A DNA stretch of 15,707 nt from Candidatus Saccharimonadota bacterium (GCA_029237755.1 JAQZBT010000008.1:1-15707), one strand, 5' to 3'. Positions 1-6,745 are shown, counted from the first letter of the stretch. Notes: a model not told the origin generated them from the sequence alone. Program-made: numbers and translations.

Positions 1-59
1 GGAAGGAGCAGTTCCATCTGGAGCAGCAGCCGCAGTATATGCTGACGCTGCGCGGTTAG
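1..59 (+). CDS. C-terminal end of an unidentified protein (partial)
   Basis: The frame beginning at base 3 reads KEQFHLEQQPQYMLTLRG and then a TAG stop at 57-59. Only 18 residues are inside the window, so no family can be assigned. Support is the open frame from the window edge and the position of its stop, which overlaps by two bases the TAA stop (56-58, minus strand) of the convergent aminotransferase gene. The same stop-to-stop packing is seen twice more in this window, which makes a real gene end plausible. Confidence 0.4.
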   Translation, partial: KEQFHLEQQPQYMLTLRG

Positions 60-1231
60 CGGCGAACAGTAACCTGGCGCTGGTCGTCGGCCGCCGGCTC
101 AGGGATGTGTGCCAATTCGTGCTCGTGGATGTCGTCGATCAGGCGCTTGATCAACTTGATCGCCAGACGGGTGTCACGCCGCTTGAGGGCGCCGATGTGG
201 CCGATCTGGAAGATCTTGTCCTTGAGCGGACCCTTACCGTTATAGATGACGATGCCGCGGCGCTTGAGGTGCGCCGTGAGGCGATCAAAGGTCATGTAAG
301 GCGGCAGGGAGACGCAAGTGATGACGCGGGAGGTCTGAGGACCGTAGACCGCGTGGTGCAGGCCCAGCTGCGGCAAGACCCGGCGCACGTAGGCTGCCCG
401 GGCGGCAATGCGCTCGCGGAAGCGCGTGAGGCCGATGCGGTGGATCTCGGTGAGAGCGGCGTGCAGCGACACAAAGACGTGCACCGCCGGTGTATTGGGG
501 GTCTGTGCCAGCTCGCGCATGTAGTGGAAGTGTTTGTGCAGGTCGAGGTAGTGGACGCTGCGAGTGGAGGCATCGAGCCGCGCGAGCACTTCTTTGCTCA
601 GCACGAGGATGCCAACGCCGGGCATGGCCGACAGGGCCTTGCCGGAGGCGCCACTGAGAGCGTCGACGCCCCAGCTTTTGACCTCGATGGCTTCGGCGCC
701 AATGCTGGAAACGGCGTCTACCGAGATCAGGGCGCCGTACTTGTGGGCCAGTGCGGCGACTTCGGCGACCGGGTTGAGCATGCCGGTGCTGGTCTCGTGA
801 TGGACCATGGCGACCAGGCTGTAGTCGTGGCGGGAGAGGGCGTCGTCCACCAGATCGAGGTTGATCGGCTGCTGCCAACCGAAGGAGAGATGGTCGACCT
901 TGCTCGTGTGCAGGCGCGTAACGTCGTAGAGCCGCTCGCCAAACTCACCATTGGAGATGACAAGGGTCCGGCCCAGCGAGCTAAGGCTGGACAGGATGGT
1001 TTCGTTGGCAGCGGTGCCGGAACCGGTAATGAAGGCGACTTCGTAGGATTTGTCGGTGGCTTCCAGTCCTACGACCGGCTTGACCATAGCTATCATCTCC
1101 GCGAGCAGTTGCGAGAACTCGGCTTCGCGGTGTCCGATGTTGGACTTGGCGACCGCCTTGGCAACGCGCTTGGAAATGATTACGGGGCCGGGGCACAACA
1201 GGATAGACCGAGGCTTGAAGTTCAAAAACAT
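56..1231 (-). CDS. Class V PLP-dependent aminotransferase (alanine-glyoxylate / phosphonopyruvate type)
   Basis: A 391-residue fold-type I aminotransferase of the class V family, which moves amino groups between small amino acids and 2-oxo acids in the cytoplasm using pyridoxal phosphate. Seen in the protein: an N-terminal LLCPGP motif (11-16) and GHREAEFSQLL (33-43), as in serine-pyruvate and alanine-glyoxylate enzymes; a cofactor-phosphate loop TGSGTAANE (69-77); Asp172 in SVDAVSS, which would hold the pyridine nitrogen; and Lys198 in SGASGKAL, the expected Schiff-base lysine, followed by MPGVGIL. The length is normal for the family. The ATG at 1231 has an AGAGGA ribosome site eight bases upstream and a TATACT -10 box further up. 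The substrate cannot be told from sequence: 2-aminoethylphosphonate-pyruvate, serine-glyoxylate and alanine-glyoxylate enzymes look alike here. No phosphonate genes are nearby to favour the first. Confidence 0.85.
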   Translation of the reverse strand: MFLNFKPRSILLCPGPVIISKRVAKAVAKSNIGHREAEFSQLLAEMIAMVKPVVGLEATDKSYEVAFITGSGTAANETILSSLSSLGRTLVISNGEFGERLYDVTRLHTSKVDHLSFGWQQPINLDLVDDALSRHDYSLVAMVHHETSTGMLNPVAEVAALAHKYGALISVDAVSSIGAEAIEVKSWGVDALSGASGKALSAMPGVGILVLSKEVLARLDASTRSVHYLDLHKHFHYMRELAQTPNTPAVHVFVSLHAALTEIHRIGLTRFRERIAARAAYVRRVLPQLGLHHAVYGPQTSRVITCVSLPPYMTFDRLTAHLKRRGIVIYNGKGPLKDKIFQIGHIGALKRRDTRLAIKLIKRLIDDIHEHELAHIPEPAADDQRQVTVRR

Positions 1232-1265
1232 AAAAAAAATCCTCTAGAGATCAAGAATTTTATCT

Positions 1266-1271
1266 AGTATA
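1266..1271 (-). promoter_or_regulatory. -10 box of the aminotransferase gene
   Basis: Read on the minus strand these bases are TATACT, one mismatch from the sigma-70 consensus. Transcription would start near 1259, giving a leader of about 28 bases that contains the AGAGGA ribosome site. No convincing -35 box is seen 17 bases upstream. The rest of the gap between the divergent genes (1272-1471) is comparatively AT-rich, and I see nothing else definite in it. Confidence 0.45.
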
Positions 1272-1471
1272 GGCAGATTGTTGCGCCCTCACCGGGGGCG
1301 GTCTGTCGGAACATTTATATAAGATTGACCGCGCCGTGTCTAGTGCTTGCTCCAGATTTTTTCAATTTGAATGGGGGCGGCGATTGCAATAATGCCTGAT
1401 GTAAGCCACTGAAGCTCAAAATTTTTACTGGAATAAATGGTAGAGCCTGTGCTTAATAAGAGCGTAAGCAG

Positions 1472-1477
1472 TATACT
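1472..1477 (+). promoter_or_regulatory. -10 box placing the start of the SH3b gene at or near +1 (leaderless)
   Basis: TATACT is followed by exactly six bases (GATATC) and then the ATG at 1484. With normal sigma-70 spacing the transcript would begin at or within a base of the ATG. No Shine-Dalgarno is present, so the mRNA is probably leaderless. The -35 region is weak. Confidence 0.5.
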
Positions 1478-1483
1478 GATATC

Positions 1484-2131
1484 ATGCAGCCGGAGTATAT
1501 TCCCCAGCCTGGCGCAGTCGCCCAGCCAACCGAACCCAAAGCCCCGCCCAAGCCCGATCCGTCGGATAAGCCCGCCGGTGAGTTGGTGGCGTGGGCGGCT
1601 GATGGATCGATTCCAGCGCCGCAGCTAAACGTGTTACTGGATAAGTTTCATGTCGATAAACCTGCGGCCGCCGGCGCCCCTGTTAAGAAGAAGTCCAAGA
1701 AGCCGGTACTGATAGCGGTCGTCGTAGTGCTACTGCTAGGTGGTGGCGCCGGTGCGTTTGTGCTGACGCAACCCAAGCCCGCGCCGGTGGCGGTCGTGAC
1801 CCCTACTCCCACTCCTACCCCCTCCCCCACTCCCACTCCCACGCCGACGCCGATTCCTACACCCACCCCGACGCCTACTCCGACGCCGACTCCCGATCTG
1901 GCCCTGACTGTGCCAGAGGTGAAGCCGACGGCCGAGAAGCCGCAGTCGAGTACGGTGACATCGCCGAGCGGGCTGTGGTTGCGCAGTACTCCAAATAGCT
2001 CAAACAAGTCCAACATCATCGGCTGGATGCCGAAGGGCGCGGTCGTGAGTGTGGACGAGATTGGCGATTTCTGGTGGCACGGGACCTACAAGGGTAAGAC
2101 CGGCTACTTCGCGAGCAAGTACACCAACTAG
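1484..2131 (+). CDS. Membrane-anchored protein with Pro-Thr stalk and C-terminal bacterial SH3 domain
   Basis: A 215-residue single-pass membrane protein. Residues 1-66 are polar and proline-rich and probably cytoplasmic. A basic patch (KKKSKK, 68-73) precedes a hydrophobic segment at about 74-95. Residues 106-137 are an almost pure Pro-Thr repeat that would act as an extended spacer. Residues 157-215 match the bacterial SH3 (SH3b) pattern, with GLWLRSTP, an IIGWMPKGAVVSV strand pair, WWHG and the closing GYFASKYT. By topology the SH3b domain should lie outside the membrane, where such domains usually bind peptidoglycan or peptide ligands. The start is set by the -10 box six bases upstream. 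The stop overlaps the stop of the convergent 98-residue gene in a shared CTAG. There is no enzymatic domain, so the role is probably wall attachment or sensing (inference). Confidence 0.8.
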   Translation: MQPEYIPQPGAVAQPTEPKAPPKPDPSDKPAGELVAWAADGSIPAPQLNVLLDKFHVDKPAAAGAPVKKKSKKPVLIAVVVVLLLGGGAGAFVLTQPKPAPVAVVTPTPTPTPSPTPTPTPTPIPTPTPTPTPTPTPDLALTVPEVKPTAEKPQSSTVTSPSGLWLRSTPNSSNKSNIIGWMPKGAVVSVDEIGDFWWHGTYKGKTGYFASKYTN

Positions 2132-2424
2132 CGGCGCAGTTGCATCCGGGTGAAGGCCAAAAGTGCTGCAGCCAGGGCGGCCGCTGCGACGAAGATGCCA
2201 AAGTTGGGCAACAGTGCCATCGAGACATGAATATCCCCTCCCGGCTGGGGTGACTTGGTGATAGCAAAGAGGCTCAGCGGGTCGCTGCGCGTTCCGGTAG
2301 CATTGCTGAGTTCGGCGGAGGTCGTGAGCAGGATGGTCACCAGGACGATAGTAGTTGTCAGTGCTACCCAGGCGAAGCTGGAGGTGATGACGGCTTGGGC
2401 GCTGCGGTGGTCAAATGGTCGCAT
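2128..2424 (-). CDS. Small two-TM membrane protein, last gene of the peptide-export operon
   Basis: A 98-residue protein with two hydrophobic segments (about 11-35 and 68-91), a polar loop of about 30 residues between them and a basic C-terminus. I do not recognise a family. The start is chosen at the ATG at 2424 because a perfect AGGAGG lies seven bases upstream (2432-2437); an in-frame ATG 14 codons earlier lacks this and lies deeper in the permease gene. It overlaps the end of the permease gene by 14 bases, so it is co-translated with the export system. By position it could be an accessory permease subunit or an immunity protein, since small membrane proteins at the end of bacteriocin operons often are; this is inference only. 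Its stop shares CTAG with the convergent SH3b gene. Confidence 0.65.
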   Translation of the reverse strand: MRPFDHRSAQAVITSSFAWVALTTTIVLVTILLTTSAELSNATGTRSDPLSLFAITKSPQPGGDIHVSMALLPNFGIFVAAAALAAALLAFTRMQLRR

Positions 2425-3676
2425 AACGGTGCCTCCTGAAGGTTTCGATGAGCGGTATGAGCGCAAGCGCGGTGAGGGCTACGGCCAGCCAGGCGACGGC
2501 GTGGTGGCTGAGGGGTTGGGATTGGAAGCCGGTGAGCTTGGGTAGGGCGAAAAGTGCCGAGGTAGACAGGGTGGCCGCGAAGAATTGGGCGCCGGTGTCG
2601 CCGTCGCGCGGGACGAAGATGGCCCCGGCCAGGAGGCCGAGCATGAGTGCGGCCGCTTGCAGGGCTAGTCCGTATGTCAGTAATTCCGCGGCTGGCACGT
2701 GGGGCAGCAAGACGGCGATGAGCGGCAGCGGCGGCAGGATGGCTATGAGGATGGCGGCCCGGGTCTGGCTGGCGAGGAAGTAGCGTAGACCGCCGAGGGC
2801 CTCGACCTCGGGGGCTTTGTGGCGGGGGCTGAGTCCGCGGACATCGCAGGCGACCGCGGCGGTGAGTACGGCGCTCATGATGAGCCAGCCGGCGCCAGCC
2901 ATAGCGCCGAGATCGCGCCAGGCGATGGTTGTGGCGGTGATGACTGATAACGCCAGGCTGAAACTGAGAGCGAGCTGGCTGCGGCGGTTGCGTACCAATT
3001 TGAGTACGAACCACCACCGTGGCAGCGAGCGCTCGGGCAGCTGGATGAGCCGGCGATGAGGCCGAGCCGAGGGGCGGACATGGCCGCGAGAGGCTAACGA
3101 CAGAAACGGTAGCGACAGGAGGTAGTAGACGGCCGCTGGTTGTGAGCGCGTGAGCAGCCAGATGGCGGTACCAGTAAACACGGCGAAGACCAGGGCTTTG
3201 AGCGCTGGAGCATGTCCAGTCGCCAACACCAGGGCCAAGGCAGCGCCCGCGCCCGCCAGGAAGTAGGCCGGGCCAAACGGCAGCTCCAAGACCATCACCA
3301 CGGGCGTGGCGAAAGCCAGCGTGACGGCCAGGATAATGGCAGGCGGTATGAGCGCCACCAGGCGGCGCGTTGAGGCCGGCAGAGGCAGAGTGGAGATGAG
3401 CCGGGCCAAGGCGTCGGTGCGGCTGAGGGCGGCGCCGATGGAGAGCAGGATAAGGCCGAAGAGGACGAATCCGCTGGTCATCACCAGGGCGCCCAGCCAG
3501 TCGGCCGGCAGGTTGGTCGGCAGTCCGGAGCGCCGGAGACTGCCGGCCAGGTTCAATCCCAGGAAGATGGCCGCGATAAAGGAGGCGGCCAGGCGCAGAG
3601 TGGCGGTGGTCCGGGGACGGCGCGTACCGGAGGCGAAACTGGTTGTGAGTACGGCCCAGGCTAGCCGGCTAGTCAC
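2411..3676 (-). CDS. ABC transporter permease, 12 predicted TM segments
   Basis: A 421-residue very hydrophobic protein. I count about twelve membrane segments in two sets of six: roughly 27-45, 61-83, 106-130, 133-153, 158-176 and 179-196, then 233-253, 256-277, 307-325, 331-354, 363-379 and 390-411. A basic linker (about 197-232) joins the halves. This suits an ABC-2 type exporter that carries both membrane halves in one chain. The GTG at 3676 is the likely start: it lies in GTGACTAG and overlaps the ATPase stop by eight bases, with CGGAG six bases upstream. The open frame continues far upstream, but that part is only the reverse reading of the ATPase gene. The ATPase and protease genes directly upstream indicate that it exports the product they handle. 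The specific substrate is unknown. Confidence 0.75.
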   Translation of the reverse strand: MTSRLAWAVLTTSFASGTRRPRTTATLRLAASFIAAIFLGLNLAGSLRRSGLPTNLPADWLGALVMTSGFVLFGLILLSIGAALSRTDALARLISTLPLPASTRRLVALIPPAIILAVTLAFATPVVMVLELPFGPAYFLAGAGAALALVLATGHAPALKALVFAVFTGTAIWLLTRSQPAAVYYLLSLPFLSLASRGHVRPSARPHRRLIQLPERSLPRWWFVLKLVRNRRSQLALSFSLALSVITATTIAWRDLGAMAGAGWLIMSAVLTAAVACDVRGLSPRHKAPEVEALGGLRYFLASQTRAAILIAILPPLPLIAVLLPHVPAAELLTYGLALQAAALMLGLLAGAIFVPRDGDTGAQFFAATLSTSALFALPKLTGFQSQPLSHHAVAWLAVALTALALIPLIETFRRHRYATI

Positions 3677-4412
3677 GGGCAGCTCCGTAGAGCGCGAGGA
3701 ATTTCGCCTCGACGCTGCCCGATTCGGCAGTGATGGTGCCGGTCGGAGCATCGAGGATGACGCGACCCTGGTCGAGCATGACGATCTCGGCCGCGAAGCG
3801 TTCGGCCCACCACAGGTCGTGCGTGGCGGCCACGACGGCGACTCCGCGGGCGGAGAGCGACTTGAAGAGCTGTTCGGCGGCGCGGATGGCCAGGGGGTCG
3901 AGGCCGTTGCGGAGCTCGTCGACGACCACGAGCTGCGGTTCGTGCATGAGGGCGGCGATGATCTGGACCTTCTTCTTGTTGCCGTGGCTGAGCGAGCCGA
4001 GTTGCTGGTCGAAGGCTTTGAACTTGAGACGGTCGGCGGTGTGCTGCACGATCTTGGACATGTGAGCACGGATGCTGACGCCGGAGCGTTCGTAGACGGA
4101 GCTGAGCAGGGCAAAGTATTCGGCGGCAGTGAGTTCGGGAACGAACCATTGGTCGTCGTCGGGGACGTAGCCCAGACGGGCCTTGGCTTGCTTGGGGTAG
4201 AGGTCGATGGGGCGGCCCATGATGCGGATGCTGCCCTGGTAGGGCGTAAGGCCGACAATGGCTTCGATCAGAGTGGTCTTGCCGCTGCCGTTGGCACCGG
4301 CGATGCAGAGCACACTCCCCTTGTCGACCCAGAGGCTATCGACGTTAAGGGCGAAATTGCGGCTGCGGCGGACCTGGAGGTCGTGGACCTGGAGGGCGGG
4401 TGCGCGTCTCAT
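3669..4412 (-). CDS. ABC transporter ATP-binding protein (ABC-2 exporter type)
   Basis: A 247-residue cytoplasmic ATPase that would power the adjacent permease. Seen in order: Walker A GANGSGKT (39-46); a Q-loop region YVPDDDQWFVPELTAAEYF (82-100) of the form common in ABC-2 exporters, with Asp in place of the usual Gln; the signature LSHGNKKKV (141-149), a variant of LSGGQ; Walker B LVVVDE (161-166) with the catalytic Glu166, followed by NGLDP; and the switch His198 in ATHD. The usual Pro after DE is Leu here. The length is normal. The ATG at 4412 overlaps the TGA of the protease gene as ATGA. No strong ribosome site is present, so translation probably depends on coupling. Relatives include bacitracin/lantibiotic-immunity and YydI-like ATPases. 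I cannot tell export from self-protection by sequence. Confidence 0.92.
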   Translation of the reverse strand: MRRAPALQVHDLQVRRSRNFALNVDSLWVDKGSVLCIAGANGSGKTTLIEAIVGLTPYQGSIRIMGRPIDLYPKQAKARLGYVPDDDQWFVPELTAAEYFALLSSVYERSGVSIRAHMSKIVQHTADRLKFKAFDQQLGSLSHGNKKKVQIIAALMHEPQLVVVDELRNGLDPLAIRAAEQLFKSLSARGVAVVAATHDLWWAERFAAEIVMLDQGRVILDAPTGTITAESGSVEAKFLALYGAARD

Positions 4413-5227
4413 GTGCGGGCCGACCGGATGCTGAGATACATGGCGCGGCCATCGGAGTGGACGGGCAGGAGGCTGGAGAGATGGACGACCGCCAGGAACC
4501 AGCCGGCAGGATTGGGGGCGATGGCGAGCGCGACGGCAGCGCCGGCGACCGGTCCGGCGAGCGCCGAGATGACCTCTTGGCGGATACGGCCGCGGCGGTG
4601 CAGGATGCCCAAGCGCAGGCCGCGTTGGAAAATGACGCGGTGGTTGGCCTTGAGGGGCAAGGTGTGGGCGTACTCGTGCATGGCGACGCTAAACCAGAGC
4701 GCCAGAGCGCCGGTGAGCGCTACGACGGCCACCTCGTCGGCGCCGGCGCCGTACCAGAGCGCAGCGGCGACCGGGACCGCCAGGAGTACCGGCTTGAGGG
4801 CACGGCCGGCGGCGCTGAAAAATCCCAGCAGCGTTGCCGGATAGCGGCGGCCGAGGGTGAGCGGACGAAAACCAATGACGAACGATGCGAGTTGGTGCAG
4901 GGCGTGGGGTGCGCGGACGTACCAGGCACGCTGAACCTGGAAGCCACCGATGGTATTGATGAACTCGACCATCTGGCTGATGCGGACCGGGTCGGCGCCC
5001 TGGTGCAGGAGCCGGACGATCCACTCCTCTGCTCCGATGCCGGGGGCCAGCAGGTCCATGGCCGGTTGGGCTTGCTCGTGCAGGGAGTGCCGGGCCCCCG
5101 TGACGGTATCTAGCAGCTCGCCCGGCTCGACGCGGAGGGTCGGTACCAGGCCGATGCGGTCCCCGGGCGCGAACAGCCCGCGCGAGATAGTGAAGACTCT
5201 ACTTACAGACGAAAGTGGCTTTGCCAT
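4409..5227 (-). CDS. M50-like intramembrane zinc metalloprotease with possible PqqD/RRE-like N-terminal domain
   Basis: A 272-residue protein. The C-terminal half has the site-2-protease pattern: hydrophobic segments at about 145-160 and 165-183, the zinc motif HEYAH (184-188) at the end of the second, a LAGPVAGA segment (223-230), and LLPVHSDG (253-260), which matches the family's N-L-L-P...D-G motif supplying the third zinc ligand (Asp259). The family's HExGH glycine is Ala here. Residues about 28-100 (LLDTVTGARHSLHEQA, then two helices ending FINTIGGFQVQ) resemble a PqqD-like winged helix, the fold that binds RiPP leader peptides; this is a pattern judgement, not a search result. The ATG at 5227 is the only usable start and overlaps the end of the 65-residue peptide gene by 29 bases. 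Bacillus YydH, next to ABC genes yydIJ, is a comparable arrangement. Likely role: membrane protease for the upstream peptide. Confidence 0.7.
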   Translation of the reverse strand: MAKPLSSVSRVFTISRGLFAPGDRIGLVPTLRVEPGELLDTVTGARHSLHEQAQPAMDLLAPGIGAEEWIVRLLHQGADPVRISQMVEFINTIGGFQVQRAWYVRAPHALHQLASFVIGFRPLTLGRRYPATLLGFFSAAGRALKPVLLAVPVAAALWYGAGADEVAVVALTGALALWFSVAMHEYAHTLPLKANHRVIFQRGLRLGILHRRGRIRQEVISALAGPVAGAAVALAIAPNPAGWFLAVVHLSSLLPVHSDGRAMYLSIRSART

Positions 5228-5396
5228 GGATCCAGTCGACGATTACGCTCTTGGCGCCCTTCCAGCCGCAGATAAGCACGGCGGCGAGCGCGACACCGCC
5301 CACCGCCAGGATAAAGGCGAAGGCGGCGACGATGACCGCGGCTTCCTTGATTTCGTAATCTGACGTCGGGTCGGCGGCGATCAAGGAAGCGGTCAT
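5199..5396 (-). CDS. 65-residue hydrophobic peptide, candidate precursor of the export system
   Basis: A 65-residue peptide with an acidic, polar front (1-18, ending SDYEIKE), a long hydrophobic stretch (19-43, rich in Ala, Val and Gly) and an amphipathic basic tail (44-65, GWKGAKSVIVDWIHGKATF). Cys43 and Cys64 flank the tail and could form a disulfide. The ATG at 5396 has GAGGA about nine bases upstream. The gene overlaps the start of the metalloprotease gene and precedes the ATPase and permease, the place where precursor peptides sit in bacteriocin operons. The shape (leader, membrane-active helix, cationic tail) suits a bacteriocin or signalling peptide. It could instead be a small structural membrane subunit of the transporter. 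I recognise no named family. Confidence 0.6.
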   Translation of the reverse strand: MTASLIAADPTSDYEIKEAAVIVAAFAFILAVGGVALAAVLICGWKGAKSVIVDWIHGKATFVCK

Positions 5397-5602
5397 GCGT
5401 AGAGATCCTCGCGGTTTAGTTGATACCGGTTATTGTGTCCAGCGGTTATGGCTTTAGCAAGCAAAAGAGTAATCAAAGTTGTAGTTTCGTGCAAAGAACA
5501 ATCATTTTGCGACGGCTGGACTGGCGTTTTGGCGATGGCAATTTTTAGCGTTTTGGGATTAGACTTAAGTTCATTAATGAATGCATCAGCATGCCCAGCC
5601 AC
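5393..5602 (-). CDS. Possible Nif11-like leader peptide ORF at the head of the operon
   Basis: An open frame whose stop (TGA, 5393-5395) overlaps the ATG of the 65-residue peptide as ATGA, as at the protease-ATPase junction. If it starts at the GTG at 5602 it has 69 residues. It reads AFINELKSNPKTLKIAIA early and LLAKAITAGHNNRYQLNRED near the end, which recalls the Nif11 leader pattern (F-L-x-x-L-x-x-N-P-x-L ... A-x-x-A-G ... L-x-x-E-D-L) with an insertion of about 20 residues. Against it: there is no ribosome site at the GTG, it overlaps the divergent PAS start by 12 bases, the region is AT-rich like a promoter, and the opposite strand is open as well. If not coding, 5397-5590 is the divergent promoter region. 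Confidence 0.33.
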   Translation of the reverse strand: MAGHADAFINELKSNPKTLKIAIAKTPVQPSQNDCSLHETTTLITLLLAKAITAGHNNRYQLNREDLYA

Positions 5603-6076
5603 GGGAAGTTCGTAACCGAAGATACGCTGCTGCGCATTGCCGATGCGGTGCCGGCGCTGGTCGCCTTGTATGACATCAAGACGGCCGAGTATTTGTATGT
5701 GAACCGGGCGGTAAAGAAGTTGCTGGGTTATACGGAGCAGCAGTTTATCGAGGGTGGCCTTGCGTTCGCGGTCGGTATCGTTCATCCGGATGATATCCAA
5801 CGGCTCCTGGCTGAGAACCAGGCTGTACTGGAGAAGGCCAACGCGCAAGCCGAAGACACGGATGAACCGATCGCGTCGTTCCAGTACCGGATGAAGCGGG
5901 CGGATGGCGTGTACCGGTGGTTTGTGACCGAGGGCACGGTCTTTGGACGGGCCGATGACGGTACGGTGCAGTTCATCTTGAATGTTTCATTCGATGTGAC
6001 CGTGCAGAAAAGGACCGAGTCGGCGCTCAAGCGGAGCCTGACTGCGCTGGAGAAGACTCTCAAAGCCGACGATTAA
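5591..6076 (+). CDS. Stand-alone PAS domain protein
   Basis: A 161-residue protein that is essentially one PAS domain. Residues about 10-135 carry the PAS_3-type pattern: VPALVALYDIKTAEYLYVNRA, LLGYTEQQF, IVHPDDIQRLL, a FQYRMKRADGVYRWFVTEG strand pair, and a closing FILNVSFDVTVQKRTE. The last 25 residues look helical and could form a coiled coil. There is no kinase, GGDEF or DNA-binding domain, so it must signal through a partner or act as a ligand binder. No Shine-Dalgarno is seen before the ATG at 5591 and no clear -10 box. It diverges from the peptide-export operon, so it could sense a cue for it (inference). Its TAA stop overlaps the TAA of the convergent flavoprotein gene. Confidence 0.8.
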   Translation: MPSHGKFVTEDTLLRIADAVPALVALYDIKTAEYLYVNRAVKKLLGYTEQQFIEGGLAFAVGIVHPDDIQRLLAENQAVLEKANAQAEDTDEPIASFQYRMKRADGVYRWFVTEGTVFGRADDGTVQFILNVSFDVTVQKRTESALKRSLTALEKTLKADD

Positions 6077-6732
6077 TACTGCGCGCGGGCGTAGTTGGGG
6101 AATTGGTCGTGGCGGATCTGTTTGCTGGGCACATTGTAGGGCGGCCCCAGCAGCGTGATGAGGGCTTTGGGTCCGGCGATGTAGACGAGGCGCTGGCCCA
6201 GGTCGGGCACTAGCTCGGCCAGGACCGGCACAGTGATGGCCGTGTCGAGCAGGGTGAGCTTGAGGTCTTTGTGTGCTTTCAGCTCGTCCTCGAAAGGTAT
6301 GCCGGATGTGATGTTGGCGTAGTAGAGCTCGGCTGAGAGTGGCAGCCCGCGGTGGGCCCTGTCGGCCAGCATGGATCGAAACGGCGTGATGCCGATGCCC
6401 TGGGCGACAAAGACGAGCGGCCGGGGCGAGTCGTGCCAGACGAAGTCGCCGGCGGGCAGGTCGAGCAGGCGGATAGTGTCGCCGGGTTTGAGGGTATCGA
6501 GGGCCCGCTTGAAGGTGCTCTGCGTGACGCGTGTGGCGATGGTGATGCGGCCTTCGTGGGGAGCGGCGGCAATTGTAAATTGGCGCTTGGTCCCCTCTTC
6601 GTCCGGGTTAGCGTGCGGTACTTCGACGCGAATGAACTGTCCTGCCTTCCACTTGAGTGGGCGGACGGGCGCAAAATGAAACGCCCAGGCGTTGCCGGCG
6701 AGGTGGTCTTTGCCTGTGAACTCAAGCTCCAT
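6073..6732 (-). CDS. Ferredoxin-NADP reductase-like FAD/NAD(P)-binding oxidoreductase
   Basis: A 219-residue cytoplasmic flavoprotein of the ferredoxin-NADP+ reductase superfamily. The N-terminal beta barrel (about 1-97) carries the flavin motif RQFT (50-53, the R-x-Y-S/T box). The C-terminal nucleotide domain has VAQGIGITPFRSML (109-122), equivalent to the G-G-x-G-x-T-P loop with the first Gly replaced by Gln. It also has the YIAGP strand (184-188) and a C-terminal DQFPNY (209-214) where the family has an aromatic motif. It would pass electrons between NAD(P)H and a carrier. There is no iron-sulfur domain, so the carrier must be separate, and the partner is unknown. The ATG at 6732 lies seven bases after a TATAAT box, which fixes the start and implies a leaderless message. 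Confidence 0.82.
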   Translation of the reverse strand: MELEFTGKDHLAGNAWAFHFAPVRPLKWKAGQFIRVEVPHANPDEEGTKRQFTIAAAPHEGRITIATRVTQSTFKRALDTLKPGDTIRLLDLPAGDFVWHDSPRPLVFVAQGIGITPFRSMLADRAHRGLPLSAELYYANITSGIPFEDELKAHKDLKLTLLDTAITVPVLAELVPDLGQRLVYIAGPKALITLLGPPYNVPSKQIRHDQFPNYARAQY

Positions 6733-6739
6733 GGTATGG

Positions 6740-6745
6740 ATTATA
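6740..6745 (-). promoter_or_regulatory. Consensus -10 box giving a leaderless flavoprotein mRNA
   Basis: On the minus strand this is a perfect TATAAT, followed by CCATACC and the ATG at 6732. Normal spacing puts +1 on or next to the A of the ATG, and no Shine-Dalgarno exists. The best -35 candidate (TTGAGC) is 19 bases upstream, slightly too far. Confidence 0.55.

Noticed and set aside
107..1267. 386-residue plus-strand ORF opposite the aminotransferase
   Set aside because: It is the antisense shadow of a gene with clear PLP motifs; its protein is low in recognisable structure and the length comes from high GC.
3677..4258. N-terminal extension of the permease frame to 4258
   Set aside because: This part is an out-of-frame reading of the ATPase gene, Ser/Arg/Pro rich and without membrane segments; the GTG at 3676 with a ribosome site is the natural start.
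3306..4844. 512-residue plus-strand ORF opposite the permease, ATPase and protease
   Set aside because: It crosses three real genes with conserved motifs on the other strand, and has skewed Ala/Arg/Val/Asp composition with no domain.
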